60,166 nt of DNA from Candidatus Tiamatella sp. Lineage in GTDB: Archaea > Thermoproteota > Thermoprotei_A > Sulfolobales > Acidilobaceae. The position numbers and the translations under genes were made by a program. The notes beneath the pieces are model-generated. The model saw only the letters and a list, made by a program, of their open reading frames with translations. It did not search any database and was not told the DNA's origin. Location: the NCBI GenBank assembly GCA_015522645.1, contig WALV01000043.1:1-60166 (forward strand), read 5' to 3'. This document shows positions 1 through 8,719 of this stretch, piece by piece; positions within the stretch are counted from its first letter, which is position 1; each line of letters starts with the position of its first letter.

Positions 1-857
1 TAATTGTTTATAAATATGGAGAAGGTGTCCACGAGTTTTACAAGTGTGGTAAACTTATTGCAGTCGCGAGATTTGGAATGAGAGACACGAGAATACTTGA
101 AAAGGCTGACCTGGAAGTTTCATGTAAAGAAAACAGGGATCTCTTAACATCCAATCAAACAGTTATTCACGCTATGGAATTCTATATTAGACAATTCCTA
201 AAAAGGAACGTGGGTGAACAAATAGAACAGATAGTTATACCATGGAGTGGAGGGAAAGATAGTACTGCTGTGCTTTTAACCGCAATAGAGGTATTTGGAA
301 GAAACAGAGTAGTAGCATTGTTCTCAGATACTGGTGTAGAGTTCCCGGAGACCTTGGATTATATAGAGAGGGTTACCAGTCAATTAGGTATCAATCTACA
401 TGTAGAAAAAGCCAGGCTAGGGGAAGCAATTAAACACAGAGGTTTGCCCAGATTGGGCGACAGATGGTGTACCGGCTTAAAACTTGAGGCTCTTAAAAGA
501 GGAATGGATAGGATAGCAAAAGAGTACAGGGATTACATCGTAATTATCGGGGATAGAGACGCTGAGTCAAAGATTAGGGTCAAACGTCCTCCAGTTAGAA
601 TAGAAAATAATCACATAGTTTTATCTCCTCTTAAGCTTTTCAGTGGTGCACAAATCGAGCTATATATCAAGAGCAAAGGCATCCCGTTAAACCCATTGTA
701 TGAGAAAGGTTTCTATAGAGTCGGTTGTTATATATGTCCAAGTCTAAGGCATTGGGAGCTAAGTATAATGGAGAAAGCAGGATTGACTGGTAATATGCGA
801 AGGAACACATTTTTCAATATGTTCCTAAAAGAAAGAATGCCCGGGGAGGACGATTGA
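1..857 (+). CDS. PAPS reductase / adenine nucleotide alpha-hydrolase family protein, 5' end outside window
   Basis: The reading frame is already open at base 3 and stays open to the stop at 855-857, so the gene starts before the window. The first in-window ATG is at 78, but residues upstream of it (ending AVARFG) read like protein. A PP-loop, SGGKDST, lies about 57-63 residues after that ATG, followed by a Rossmann-like ATP pyrophosphatase fold. GDRWCT and a later CYIC pair suggest a metal or iron-sulfur site, as in archaeal PAPS-reductase-like proteins. The family includes true sulfate-assimilation enzymes and tRNA-thiolation-type enzymes, so the substrate is unclear. It ends 1 nt before the TyrRS start, so the two are probably co-transcribed. 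Confidence 0.8.
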   Translation, partial: IVYKYGEGVHEFYKCGKLIAVARFGMRDTRILEKADLEVSCKENRDLLTSNQTVIHAMEFYIRQFLKRNVGEQIEQIVIPWSGGKDSTAVLLTAIEVFGRNRVVALFSDTGVEFPETLDYIERVTSQLGINLHVEKARLGEAIKHRGLPRLGDRWCTGLKLEALKRGMDRIAKEYRDYIVIIGDRDAESKIRVKRPPVRIENNHIVLSPLKLFSGAQIELYIKSKGIPLNPLYEKGFYRVGCYICPSLRHWELSIMEKAGLTGNMRRNTFFNMFLKERMPGEDD

Positions 858-858
858 T

Positions 859-1947
859 ATGGACGTGGAAGAGAGATATCGATTGATTACGCGGAATACT
901 GTGGAAGTAATAGTTCCTAGCGAACTAAAGCAAGCCCTAGAAACTGGTAGAGAACTGAAAGGCTATATTGGAATAGAGCCTAGTGGTTTCTTCCACATTG
1001 GGTGGCTCATATGGAGTTATAAAGTGGATGACATGATCAGGGCTGGCGTTAAATGGAACCTTCTGGAAGCCACATGGCACGCCTTGATCAATGATAAGCT
1101 GGGAGGAGACATTGAAAAAATCAGAAAAGCAGCCAGATTGATTCGCAAGGTGCTCTGGGCAGTCGGGGTTGATGTAAGTAAAATAGAGTTTATCGATGCC
1201 GAGGATCTTGCTGGAGATAAGGACTATTGGGCCACAGTTATTAGAGTTGCCAAATCCAATAGTTTAGCCAGAATAAGGAGGGCATTAACAATCATGGGAA
1301 GAAAAGCCGAGGATGCGGAAATAGATTCATCTAAGCTTATCTATCCATCAATGCAGGTTTCCGATATCTTCTACATGAACCTCGATATAGCTTTAGGAGG
1401 GATGGATCAGAGAAAAGCTCACATGCTTGCGAGAGACACTGCATCGAAGCTAGGTTATAAGAAACCCGTATCCATTCATACCCCATTGCTGACTGGTCTT
1501 CAAGGTTTAGGTAGAATGGATCCCTCAAAAATCTCTGGTGAAGATCATGCTGTTGAGTTTAAGATGAGTAAAAGCAAGCCCGAGTCAAGTGTTTTCATCC
1601 ATGACAAACCAGATGATATAAGGAAGAAACTGGAGAGAGCATACTGCCCACCAAAACGAGAGGAGTTTAATCCCGTTCTTGAAATAAATAAGTACATACT
1701 TTTCAATAGAGGAGGCTTCGAGCTGGTAGTTGAAAGACCCCAAAAATACGGTGGAACTGTAGTATATCATGAGTATAACACCCTCTTGGAAGATTACATT
1801 CATGGAAAACTTCATCCCGCCGATCTTAAGAAAGCAACGGCCGAGGCTCTCATAGAACTGCTAACGCCTATAAGGGAAAGATTGTTCTCTGACAAAGAGG
1901 CTGTAAGCCTTCTAAAAGAGCTATCCTCCGTTAAAATAACCCGATAA
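859..1947 (+). CDS. tyrS: Tyrosyl-tRNA synthetase
   Basis: A class I aminoacyl-tRNA synthetase of the archaeal/eukaryotic TyrRS type, 362 aa, the usual length. The HIGH signature appears as HIGW at residues 46-49, after EPSG. KMSKS is perfect at 235-239. ALGGMDQRKAHMLARD in the middle is the tyrosine and tRNA recognition segment typical of TyrRS rather than TrpRS. The ATG at 859 follows a purine-rich GGGGAGG at 843-849, inside the end of the preceding gene. It charges tRNA-Tyr in the cytoplasm. No anomaly seen. Confidence 0.93.
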   Translation: MDVEERYRLITRNTVEVIVPSELKQALETGRELKGYIGIEPSGFFHIGWLIWSYKVDDMIRAGVKWNLLEATWHALINDKLGGDIEKIRKAARLIRKVLWAVGVDVSKIEFIDAEDLAGDKDYWATVIRVAKSNSLARIRRALTIMGRKAEDAEIDSSKLIYPSMQVSDIFYMNLDIALGGMDQRKAHMLARDTASKLGYKKPVSIHTPLLTGLQGLGRMDPSKISGEDHAVEFKMSKSKPESSVFIHDKPDDIRKKLERAYCPPKREEFNPVLEINKYILFNRGGFELVVERPQKYGGTVVYHEYNTLLEDYIHGKLHPADLKKATAEALIELLTPIRERLFSDKEAVSLLKELSSVKITR

Positions 1948-2003
1948 CCCGCTGTTAACCGATTTTACCCCCAGAGACATTACATTATTCTTAGGGGGTC
2001 TTT

Positions 2004-4394
2004 TTGGAGCAAATAGAATTCCAGTTACTTGACGCATCCTATGAAGTAGATGGTTTAGAACCCAAGATACTCCTTTGGGGTAGGACTCCTGACAACAAAC
2101 GGATCCTGCTCCTCTATAGAGGATTCAAGCCATATTTCTATGTCATTCCAGGGGACGCTGAGAAAATTGGGAAGGATGAGATAAAGCAAATTAAGCTACT
2201 ATCTAAACCTAAAAGTCCTATTATTGACGTGGAAATCACAGATAAATACTTCTTTGGCAAACCCATCAGGGCATTAAAGGTAACAACACTGCTACCCGAC
2301 TATATTAGGACATACAAAGAGGCAGCAATGAAACTCGGATTCGTTGAAAGAGTGTTGGAAGCCGATGTCCGCTATACTATGAGGCTTCTAATAGATTTCA
2401 ACTTGTACCCTCTAAGATGGTATGAAACTAAGGCTAGAGAAGTCAGTAAAAAGGGTTATAGAGTTGACCATGTGTACGAGATAGTTGGTGATATACAGGA
2501 AGTTGGAGAAGCTATTTCTAGAGATCCATTGAAAGATCTCCGCGTCATGGCATTTGATATAGAGGTTTATAGCAAAGAGGGTTCCCCAGATCCAGTAAGA
2601 GACAAAGTGATTATAATCAGCATGAGCAAGGGAGGAGAGACGACCACTCATTTTCTCGAGGATCCCGGGGGAGAGCATGATCTTATATCCAAGTTTACTA
2701 GGGAAATATTATCATTTGACCCGGATATAATTGTAGGTTATAATCAAGACAAGTTCGATTGGCCTTTTCTAAAGGAAAGAGCCTCCCAGCTAGGATTAAA
2801 ATTGGATGTGGGGAGGAGAATAGGGTCCCAGCCTGAGACTAGCGTTTATGGCCACGTTTCTATTGCAGGTCGATTAAATGTTGACTTATATAATTTTGCG
2901 GAGGAAATCCCTGGATTAACCCTAAAGACTCTCGAGGAGGTAGCAGAGTTTCTCGGCGTGAAGAAGAGAAGTAAAAGAGTTCTCATTCCATGGTATAGGA
3001 TCCCTGAGTACTGGGACGATCTTAACAAGAGGCGGAAGTTAATCCAATACGCTTTAGATGATGTAGAATCCATGTATGGTTTATCCGAGAAATTCCTCCC
3101 ATTCGGGGCGCAGCTAAGTTCGACTACGGGAATACCATTAGACCATGTAATGGCGGCAAGCACGGGGTTCAGGTTAGAGTGGAGGCTTATAAGAGAGGCT
3201 TATAAGAGAAATGAGCTTGTCCCAGAAAGAATTGAACGCCCACCGGCTTCATATGTCGGAGCACTCGTTTTAAAACCTGAGCCAGGTATTAAAGAGAATG
3301 TTGCAGTTCTGGACTTCGCAAGTATGTATCCCAGTATAATGGTAAAATACAACGTCGGCCCGGACACACTTATAAGAGAAGGAGAAGACCCTTCTCTCGA
3401 AGAAGTGTATATTGCACCTTCCGTAGGCCATAAGTTCAGAAAAGAGCCTGACGGGTTCTTCAAGGTTGTATTGAAAAGATTCCTTAAATGGAGGCGAGAT
3501 ATTAAAACTAGACTCAAAAAGCTTGACCCTTCTTCTCCCGAGTATGTATTACTTGATCAAAGACAGAGAGCGATAAAAGTCCTAAGTAATGCAATGTACG
3601 GGTATATGGGTTGGAGTGGAGCTAGATGGTACTGTAAGGAATGCGCGGAAGCCGTTACAGCATGGGGGAGAGAACTCATATTATCTGCCATTAAATTTGC
3701 TAGAAGTCTAGGCCTAGGAGTCTATTATGGAGATACTGACAGTCTCTTCGTTGACTATGATAGAGAGAAAATAGAAAAACTTATCGAGTTTGTGGAAAAA
3801 GAGATGGGTTTTGAGATAAAAATAGACAAAATCTATAGGAGAATACTCTTCACTGGAGCAAAGAAGAGGTACGCAGGACTTACAGTTGACGGGCTACTAG
3901 ATGTAACAGGATTAGAAGCTGTAAGAGGAGACTGGTGCGAGCTTGCTAAGGAAGTACAATTAGAAGTTCTTAGAACCGTGCTCAGAGAAGGTGATGTAGA
4001 GAGGGCCATTGAATATGTATTAAATATCATAGATGATCTTAGAAGTAACCGCATACCCATGGAAAAACTTGTGATATGGAAGACTTTAACCAGAAGGCCA
4101 AGTGAGTATAAGGTTGACAGTGCACATATTAGGGCTGCACTTTTGCTTGAACAGCAAGGATACAGAATAGCCCCTGGAATGAAAATAGGATATGTTATCA
4201 TTAAAGGCCATGGAAAACTAGCGGATAGAGCTAAGCCGTTTATATTGTCATCCAAAGATGAGGTTGACGTAGAATACTATGTAGATAAGCAAGTAATTCC
4301 TGCTACCCTTAGAGTTCTCCAAGTATTAGGAGTAAGTGAGAATAGGCTGAAAATGAGAGGGAAAGGCCAAAGGTCTTTGTTCGATTTCATGTGA
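2004..4394 (+). CDS. polB: Family B DNA polymerase (replicative, PolB3-like)
   Basis: A 796-aa DNA polymerase with a 3'-5' exonuclease domain followed by palm, fingers and thumb. ExoI is FDIEVY with D185/E187, ExoII is YNQDKFDWPF and ExoIII is YALDDVESMYG. Motif A is DFASMYPS (437-444), motif B includes KVLSNAMYGYMGW and motif C is YGDTDS with D577/D579. All catalytic residues are present. The C-terminus QRSLFDFM (789-796) is a PCNA-interacting peptide. The length suits the crenarchaeal PolB3 group better than the longer PolB1 group (inference). The start is TTG at 2004 with GGGGG at 1994-1998 as ribosome binding site. The 3' end overlaps the convergent dnaG gene by 8 nt. Confidence 0.95.
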   Translation: MEQIEFQLLDASYEVDGLEPKILLWGRTPDNKRILLLYRGFKPYFYVIPGDAEKIGKDEIKQIKLLSKPKSPIIDVEITDKYFFGKPIRALKVTTLLPDYIRTYKEAAMKLGFVERVLEADVRYTMRLLIDFNLYPLRWYETKAREVSKKGYRVDHVYEIVGDIQEVGEAISRDPLKDLRVMAFDIEVYSKEGSPDPVRDKVIIISMSKGGETTTHFLEDPGGEHDLISKFTREILSFDPDIIVGYNQDKFDWPFLKERASQLGLKLDVGRRIGSQPETSVYGHVSIAGRLNVDLYNFAEEIPGLTLKTLEEVAEFLGVKKRSKRVLIPWYRIPEYWDDLNKRRKLIQYALDDVESMYGLSEKFLPFGAQLSSTTGIPLDHVMAASTGFRLEWRLIREAYKRNELVPERIERPPASYVGALVLKPEPGIKENVAVLDFASMYPSIMVKYNVGPDTLIREGEDPSLEEVYIAPSVGHKFRKEPDGFFKVVLKRFLKWRRDIKTRLKKLDPSSPEYVLLDQRQRAIKVLSNAMYGYMGWSGARWYCKECAEAVTAWGRELILSAIKFARSLGLGVYYGDTDSLFVDYDREKIEKLIEFVEKEMGFEIKIDKIYRRILFTGAKKRYAGLTVDGLLDVTGLEAVRGDWCELAKEVQLEVLRTVLREGDVERAIEYVLNIIDDLRSNRIPMEKLVIWKTLTRRPSEYKVDSAHIRAALLLEQQGYRIAPGMKIGYVIIKGHGKLADRAKPFILSSKDEVDVEYYVDKQVIPATLRVLQVLGVSENRLKMRGKGQRSLFDFM

Positions 4395-5640
4395 GATCCT
4401 GAAACGTGAAAAACTGTATCCCAGGAGGTCTCACTGTTATTTTACCTGTTCTCACGCCGACGACGATTTTTACCTTTTTAGAATCTGCTAGTTCAAGCAA
4501 CCGCTGGGTTACGATACCATCCATAATTATAGCAAATATCCCCTCTTCGGTTTTCTCTAGTTCAGACACCAAGTCCCTTACCGGAACCCTCTTTACTTCG
4601 TTCCATTCCGCATTATATAGTATTGCCTCTAGCGTTCCCCTTAGATCATCAATTTTATCGAGAACATCCTTGGGTATGGCTATTGTCTCAATCCCAGACT
4701 TCTCCTTCTCAACCGGTAGACTAGATTCTTCTCCACGTTTCTTTTCTTTCACTTTTCCGATTTCTTCGGTAACTTCTTCAACAGGCTTTTCCTCTATCTT
4801 CTCTTCAACCATTGCCTCCTCTTTCTCTATTCCTAGCCTCTTCCTCATTTGATCCGCTGGAATAATATCCTTCAAAGAACGTGAAATCTCTTTACCCGTT
4901 AAATCTTCAACCTCTTTACCAGGAGGAGCCCGAGCTACATAGTCTATGTCAACCTCACTTAACAATGTTTTAAGAATTAGTTCCCCCCCTCTATCACCGT
5001 CCACGAATGCTATAGTGGTCTTCTTTTTAGCAAGCTCCTTTATGGTCTCTGGTATTTTTTCCTTAGCTCCTTCAAGTGCTATAGTATTCTTTATACCGTA
5101 ATTCATAAGGTTAATGACATCAGCTCTGCCTTCAACTATTATAATAGTATCGCTTCTATCGACATCCGGGCCAGCAGGAAGACGGTCATCTCCGTAGTAG
5201 ATTACTTCTGGAGCCTTTTCAGGAGCTATAATTTTCTTAAGTATTTCCTTAGTATCAGGGGTTGACTCTCTCCATTGGCTTAGTATGTTTTTTGCACGTT
5301 CAACTATTTTCTCTAACTTCTCAAGTCTTAGATCTTTTATTTCCACTAGTTGCATTCTTGCATCATAAGGTCCTACCTTGTCTATGGTTTCTACCATGGC
5401 TGCAATTACAGCTGTCTCTGGCCTGCTTAGATTGCTTGGTATTTCAATTTCCCCAACAGTCTTCGACCCCTGGTGTTTTATATCTACCTTTATCCTACCG
5501 ACCCTTCCCTTATCCTGGAGTTCTCTCAAATCAAATTCCTGGCCTAATAGGCCCTCCGTCTGGCCAAATATTGCCCCAATAATATCATGCCTATCCACGC
5601 GACCGTGGATCTCTACCTTGAACTTAACCACATACTTCAA
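4387..5640 (-). CDS. dnaG: Archaeal DnaG-type Toprim protein
   Basis: A 417-aa archaeal DnaG homologue. The N-terminal about 100 residues (from KYVVKFKVEIHGRVDRHDIIG) are the archaeal-specific domain. The Toprim domain follows, with IVEGRADV (E170) and FVDGDRGG (D214, D216). A charged Glu/Lys-rich linker spans about 275-325, then a C-terminal domain. In archaea this protein has been found both in primer synthesis and as a subunit of the RNA exosome; Csl4 of that complex is encoded at 46.0 kb. The start is TTG at 5640, preceded on the minus strand by AGGTGGT about 5 nt upstream. It is convergent with polB, overlapping it by 8 nt. Confidence 0.93.
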   Translation of the reverse strand: MKYVVKFKVEIHGRVDRHDIIGAIFGQTEGLLGQEFDLRELQDKGRVGRIKVDIKHQGSKTVGEIEIPSNLSRPETAVIAAMVETIDKVGPYDARMQLVEIKDLRLEKLEKIVERAKNILSQWRESTPDTKEILKKIIAPEKAPEVIYYGDDRLPAGPDVDRSDTIIIVEGRADVINLMNYGIKNTIALEGAKEKIPETIKELAKKKTTIAFVDGDRGGELILKTLLSEVDIDYVARAPPGKEVEDLTGKEISRSLKDIIPADQMRKRLGIEKEEAMVEEKIEEKPVEEVTEEIGKVKEKKRGEESSLPVEKEKSGIETIAIPKDVLDKIDDLRGTLEAILYNAEWNEVKRVPVRDLVSELEKTEEGIFAIIMDGIVTQRLLELADSKKVKIVVGVRTGKITVRPPGIQFFTFQDLT

Positions 5641-5660
5641 TTACTACCACCTTTACATGT

Positions 5661-5725
5661 TTGGCACTTATCTAAGTGTCACTCATACAGCGCAGTTGGA
5701 TAGATTGTCTTTCCTGTTCTGCGCT
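5661..5725 (-). promoter_or_regulatory. Two inverted repeats in the dnaG leader
   Basis: In the gap between gdhA and dnaG, AGCGCAG (5689-5695) pairs perfectly with CTGCGCT (5719-5725) across a 23-nt loop. CACTTA (5665-5670) pairs with TAAGTG (5673-5678) across 2 nt. Both lie 5' of dnaG on the minus strand and just upstream of its ribosome binding site. They could be a structured mRNA leader, a small RNA or a protein-binding site. Nothing else was seen in the 223-nt gap except the T-run after gdhA. Confidence 0.35.
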
Positions 5726-5807
5726 CTATTTTGTTAGAATGGATGCTTGACAGATATTTTATTGTTTGCCGTATTCTATAGGACGATGGGTTTGTAATCA
5801 AGGTATA

Positions 5808-5822
5808 ATAAAAAAATAATTT
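5808..5822 (-). terminator. T-run terminator after gdhA
   Basis: Read on the minus strand, a T-rich tract (ATTATTTTTTATTAT) lies about 45 nt after the gdhA stop and before the dnaG leader. Archaeal intrinsic terminators are typically such U-runs. Placement between two same-strand genes supports separate transcripts. Confidence 0.45.
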
Positions 5823-5863
5823 GACTAAAACTAAGGATGAAACGAAGAGAATAGTTGGGGATG

Positions 5864-7129
5864 TTAGATTCTTCCCCTTAGCTTCATAGCGTCATAAACT
5901 CTTTTGACCGCTAAGGCATAGGCAGCTGTCCTCATATTGTACTTGGATGTATCAAGTTTGTTCTGCCAGAAGTCCCAAACCGCGTTGAAGCTGTTTGTCA
6001 TCTTTTCTTCCAGTCTAGCCTTGACTTCCTCTTCTTTTAGCCATCCTCCCATTCTATTGTTGACCCATTCAATATGGCTTACAATTACTCCTCCAGCGTT
6101 TGCTAGTATATCTGGCACAACTACTATTCCCTTCTTCGTTAGTATTTCTTCGCCGTCTGGTGTTGTTGGGCCGTTAGCTGCCTCAGCTATAACCTTAGCT
6201 TTAACTTGGTCAGCATTCTCTACTGTTATCTGGTTTTCTAGAGCCGCGGGAATCAGCACGTCAACATCAAGGTATAATGGGTCTTTTGTTCCAATCTTCT
6301 TTTCAACGTCTGAGTAGTTTACAACTGAGCCTGTTTTTAGTTTAACATCAATTAATTTATCTACATTGAGTCCCTTCGAATTGAATATTCCACCCTTGCT
6401 ATCGCTTACAGCGACTATTATAGCTCCCATCTCAGAAAGAGATTTAGCTGCGAATTGACCGGCGTTTCCGAATCCTTGTATAGCTACTGTCTTACCCTCT
6501 ATTCCTCCTAGTACTTTCTTTGCGGCTTCTGCAGCTACTACAGCTGTACCATGGCCTGTACTAATAACTCTGGTTTGGAGTCCTCCAAGAATGAGTGGTT
6601 TACCTGTTACTACTCCAAATGCGTGGAACCCTTTCAGTCTGCTGAACTCATCCATGTACCAAGCCATCGTCTGCGGGTTCGTATATACGTCGGGAGCTGG
6701 TATGTCTTCGTCTATCCCTACAACTTTTGATATCATTTCAAAATATTTCCTACTTAACCTCTCTAATTCTCCTGGACTCAATTTATGAGGATCTACCTTA
6801 ATACCGCCTTTGCCTCCACCATATGGTAATTGTGCTAAACTGTTCTTCCATGTCATCCACATTGAAAGAGCTATTACTTCATGCTCATGTACATCAGGGT
6901 GGTATCTAACACCGCCCTTGTAAGGTCCTAGTGCGCTGTTATGCTGGCTTCTCCACCCGGTAAAGACCTTGATAGAACCATCATCCATTTTAACAGGGAT
7001 GCTTACTCTAGTAATTCGCTCGGGTACTGAGAGGATCTCGTATACCTCGTCTGATAATCCGAGTATTTCGACTGCCTGTTTTAATTCTTTTTTAGCTTCC
7101 TCGTATGGATCTCGAGTTGTGTGACTCAT
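5864..7129 (-). CDS. gdhA: Glutamate dehydrogenase (NAD(P)-dependent)
   Basis: A 421-aa hexameric-type Glu/Leu/Phe/Val dehydrogenase. The substrate domain contains GGGKGG with catalytic Lys107, then DIPAPDV with the catalytic Asp147. The Rossmann domain carries GFGNAG at 219-224. Length and motifs match hyperthermophilic archaeal GDHs. It interconverts glutamate and 2-oxoglutarate plus ammonia, and in peptide fermenters it is abundant and feeds reductant into catabolism. That fits the peptide transporter at 28-35 kb. It has its own promoter with an inverted repeat and a T-run terminator, suggesting a monocistronic, regulated gene. Confidence 0.94.
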   Translation of the reverse strand: MSHTTRDPYEEAKKELKQAVEILGLSDEVYEILSVPERITRVSIPVKMDDGSIKVFTGWRSQHNSALGPYKGGVRYHPDVHEHEVIALSMWMTWKNSLAQLPYGGGKGGIKVDPHKLSPGELERLSRKYFEMISKVVGIDEDIPAPDVYTNPQTMAWYMDEFSRLKGFHAFGVVTGKPLILGGLQTRVISTGHGTAVVAAEAAKKVLGGIEGKTVAIQGFGNAGQFAAKSLSEMGAIIVAVSDSKGGIFNSKGLNVDKLIDVKLKTGSVVNYSDVEKKIGTKDPLYLDVDVLIPAALENQITVENADQVKAKVIAEAANGPTTPDGEEILTKKGIVVVPDILANAGGVIVSHIEWVNNRMGGWLKEEEVKARLEEKMTNSFNAVWDFWQNKLDTSKYNMRTAAYALAVKRVYDAMKLRGRI

Positions 7130-7156
7130 GTGTATTCACCATAGTTATAGTTCCGG

Positions 7157-7188
7157 GTAACCCTATTTGACAGGGTTGTTATTTAAGT
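7157..7188 (-). promoter_or_regulatory. gdhA promoter: TATA box plus inverted repeat
   Basis: On the minus strand a TATA-like CTTAAATAA (7179-7187) is followed by an inverted repeat, AACCCT (7159-7164) and AGGGTT (7172-7177) with a 7-nt spacer. The repeat lies where transcription should start and 30-48 nt upstream of the gdhA ATG. The position suits a repressor operator. No known regulator motif was recognised. Confidence 0.45.
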
Positions 7189-7256
7189 CTTTCCATTTGT
7201 ATATTTAGAAACATGAAAATATAGAGGGAAAACCTCGTGTTGCACCGGTAATGAAA

Positions 7257-7268
7257 TTCTATATAAAC
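7257..7268 (+). promoter_or_regulatory. TATA box for the SAM hydrolase gene
   Basis: A CTATATAAAC-like element about 38 nt upstream of the TTG start at 7303, with a GGTG ribosome binding site at 7292-7295 between them. Spacing fits an archaeal TATA box with a short leader. Confidence 0.5.
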
Positions 7269-7302
7269 CAGTAATTACCTTGTGATACCCTGGTGTTAAT
7301 GC

Positions 7303-8142
7303 TTGCAGATACCGATAATCTTGGAAACAGATTTCGGGTACAACGATCCATATGTAGGGATAATGAAAGGAGTAATTAAAAACATCAATCCAGGAGCTGA
7401 AATTATAGATTTAACTCACGGTATTCCAGAATTTGATATAGGTTCCGGTGCTTATGCTCTCTATACATCATTTAAATATTTCCCAGAGAACTCGGTGTTC
7501 ACTATTGTCATCGACCCCGGTGTAGGTTCTAGTAGAAAACCCATTCTGATAGACGCATGTAAACAGTTCTTCATAGGACCGGATAATGGTATTATTTACC
7601 CCGTTGTCGAGTCTTGCTCTCAAGCAGGCTCATTTCACTATATTAGAATAATAGATCCAGAAAAACTGTTGATCAAGGTTTCAGAGATTACAGGTAAACC
7701 TGTTTTTAGTTTATCGAAAACCTTTCATGGAAGAGATATATTCGCACCGTCAGCAGCACTCTTATCTTTGAACGTGAATCCTGAGGAGTTTGCCCCTACA
7801 ACTATCAAACCAAATAACATTGTGAAATATAATTTGTATCATAGTGTAGAGAAAAACGGTTTGATATGTTTTAGACCTATTTATATAGATAGATTTGGCA
7901 ACATAGCATTAAGCATTGCCTTTAAGGAATTTGCCTCAATACTAGAATCATATGGCGAGATCTCCTTCGAGACTATAGAGGGAGGTAAATACACTGGAGT
8001 TATAGGGTCAACATTCTCTGATGTACCTTCTGGTAGTATAGTACTGTATTCCAATAGTTTTGGGTTCCTTGAAATAGGTATTAACAAAGGCTCTGCTGTG
8101 GATGTTATAGGGAAACCTGATCTTATATGCTTCAAGCACTAA
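7303..8142 (+). CDS. SAM hydroxide adenosyltransferase (DUF62 family)
   Basis: A 279-aa protein of the SAM-dependent halogenase/hydrolase superfamily. The N-terminal signature ETDFGYNDPYVGIMKG contains the adenosyl-binding Asp10 and Asp15. DLTHGIPEFDI and VIDPGVGSSRKP follow, then FHGRDIFAP. Members of this archaeal group split S-adenosylmethionine into adenosine and methionine using water; the physiological purpose is unclear. The start is TTG at 7303 with GGTG 7 nt upstream. The 3' end overlaps the next, convergent gene by 4 nt. Confidence is high for the family and moderate for the exact reaction. Confidence 0.88.
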   Translation: MQIPIILETDFGYNDPYVGIMKGVIKNINPGAEIIDLTHGIPEFDIGSGAYALYTSFKYFPENSVFTIVIDPGVGSSRKPILIDACKQFFIGPDNGIIYPVVESCSQAGSFHYIRIIDPEKLLIKVSEITGKPVFSLSKTFHGRDIFAPSAALLSLNVNPEEFAPTTIKPNNIVKYNLYHSVEKNGLICFRPIYIDRFGNIALSIAFKEFASILESYGEISFETIEGGKYTGVIGSTFSDVPSGSIVLYSNSFGFLEIGINKGSAVDVIGKPDLICFKH

Positions 8143-8555
8143 TCCAAACATTGAGCCTTACATTTAGATACTCTGGCCTTGAGCCTATCGAAGACTAGTT
8201 TAGGAAGGATAATTGTTCCCTTGGTATAATTGATTACAACACCTGCTAACGGATTCTTTGGAGGTTCAGGTAAATTCTCTGGTTTCTGCTTTCCGTAATA
8301 CCTTAGAAAGGTTTTATATCCTCTTTTCTGTTTTTTCCACCAATATGTTCCATAGTACTCATAAACTATTTTTGTACCCCGAGAATCTTTATAGTAAACC
8401 TTGTGTACAGGTTTTAAATAGTACCCTGACTTCTTTATCATTGAATTATATGCATAAATAGATGTCCTGTAATCATCTAAAAACTCCCTTAGTATTTCCA
8501 TGCACCCATAAAGTATTATTTTCTCACATTTTTGGCGTTCGGTCGGCTCTTCCAA
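8139..8555 (-). CDS. Uncharacterised 138-aa basic protein
   Basis: I do not recognise a family. The protein is rich in Tyr, Lys and Arg, with a central segment (YYKDSRGTKIVYEYYGTYWWKK) that looks like a beta hairpin. A proline stretch (LPEPPKNPL) precedes a C-terminal segment resembling a loop-strand-helix. C-terminal cysteines (SKCKAQC) could bind metal. The start is TTG at 8555 with a strong GGAGGGGG at 8562-8569 on the minus strand. It is convergent with the SAM hydrolase gene, overlapping it by 4 nt. The basic, aromatic composition would suit nucleic-acid binding, but that is a guess. Confidence 0.6.
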   Translation of the reverse strand: MEEPTERQKCEKIILYGCMEILREFLDDYRTSIYAYNSMIKKSGYYLKPVHKVYYKDSRGTKIVYEYYGTYWWKKQKRGYKTFLRYYGKQKPENLPEPPKNPLAGVVINYTKGTIILPKLVFDRLKARVSKCKAQCLD

Positions 8556-8719
8556 TTCATCCCCCCTCCGGGTCGTATCGTCGCAGGCTGCCTCATCACG
8601 CCTAATAATACTATACTTAGAATGCCGGGAAACTTATTTTTATAGTGTATAAACCCTTGGAAGATATGTGTCTCTATATTTGGGAGTCCATATAAATATA
8701 ACAGTTGAGGGATATCATT

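Noticed and set aside
4406-4852. A plus-strand ORF of 148 codons inside dnaG
   Set aside because: It is Ser/Thr/Ile-rich antisense of the charged dnaG C-terminal region, a usual shadow of a real gene.
8558-8605. GTGATGA on the minus strand considered as the C box of a C/D sRNA
   Set aside because: No CTGA D box follows at a suitable distance; the region is better explained as the leader of the gene starting at 8555.
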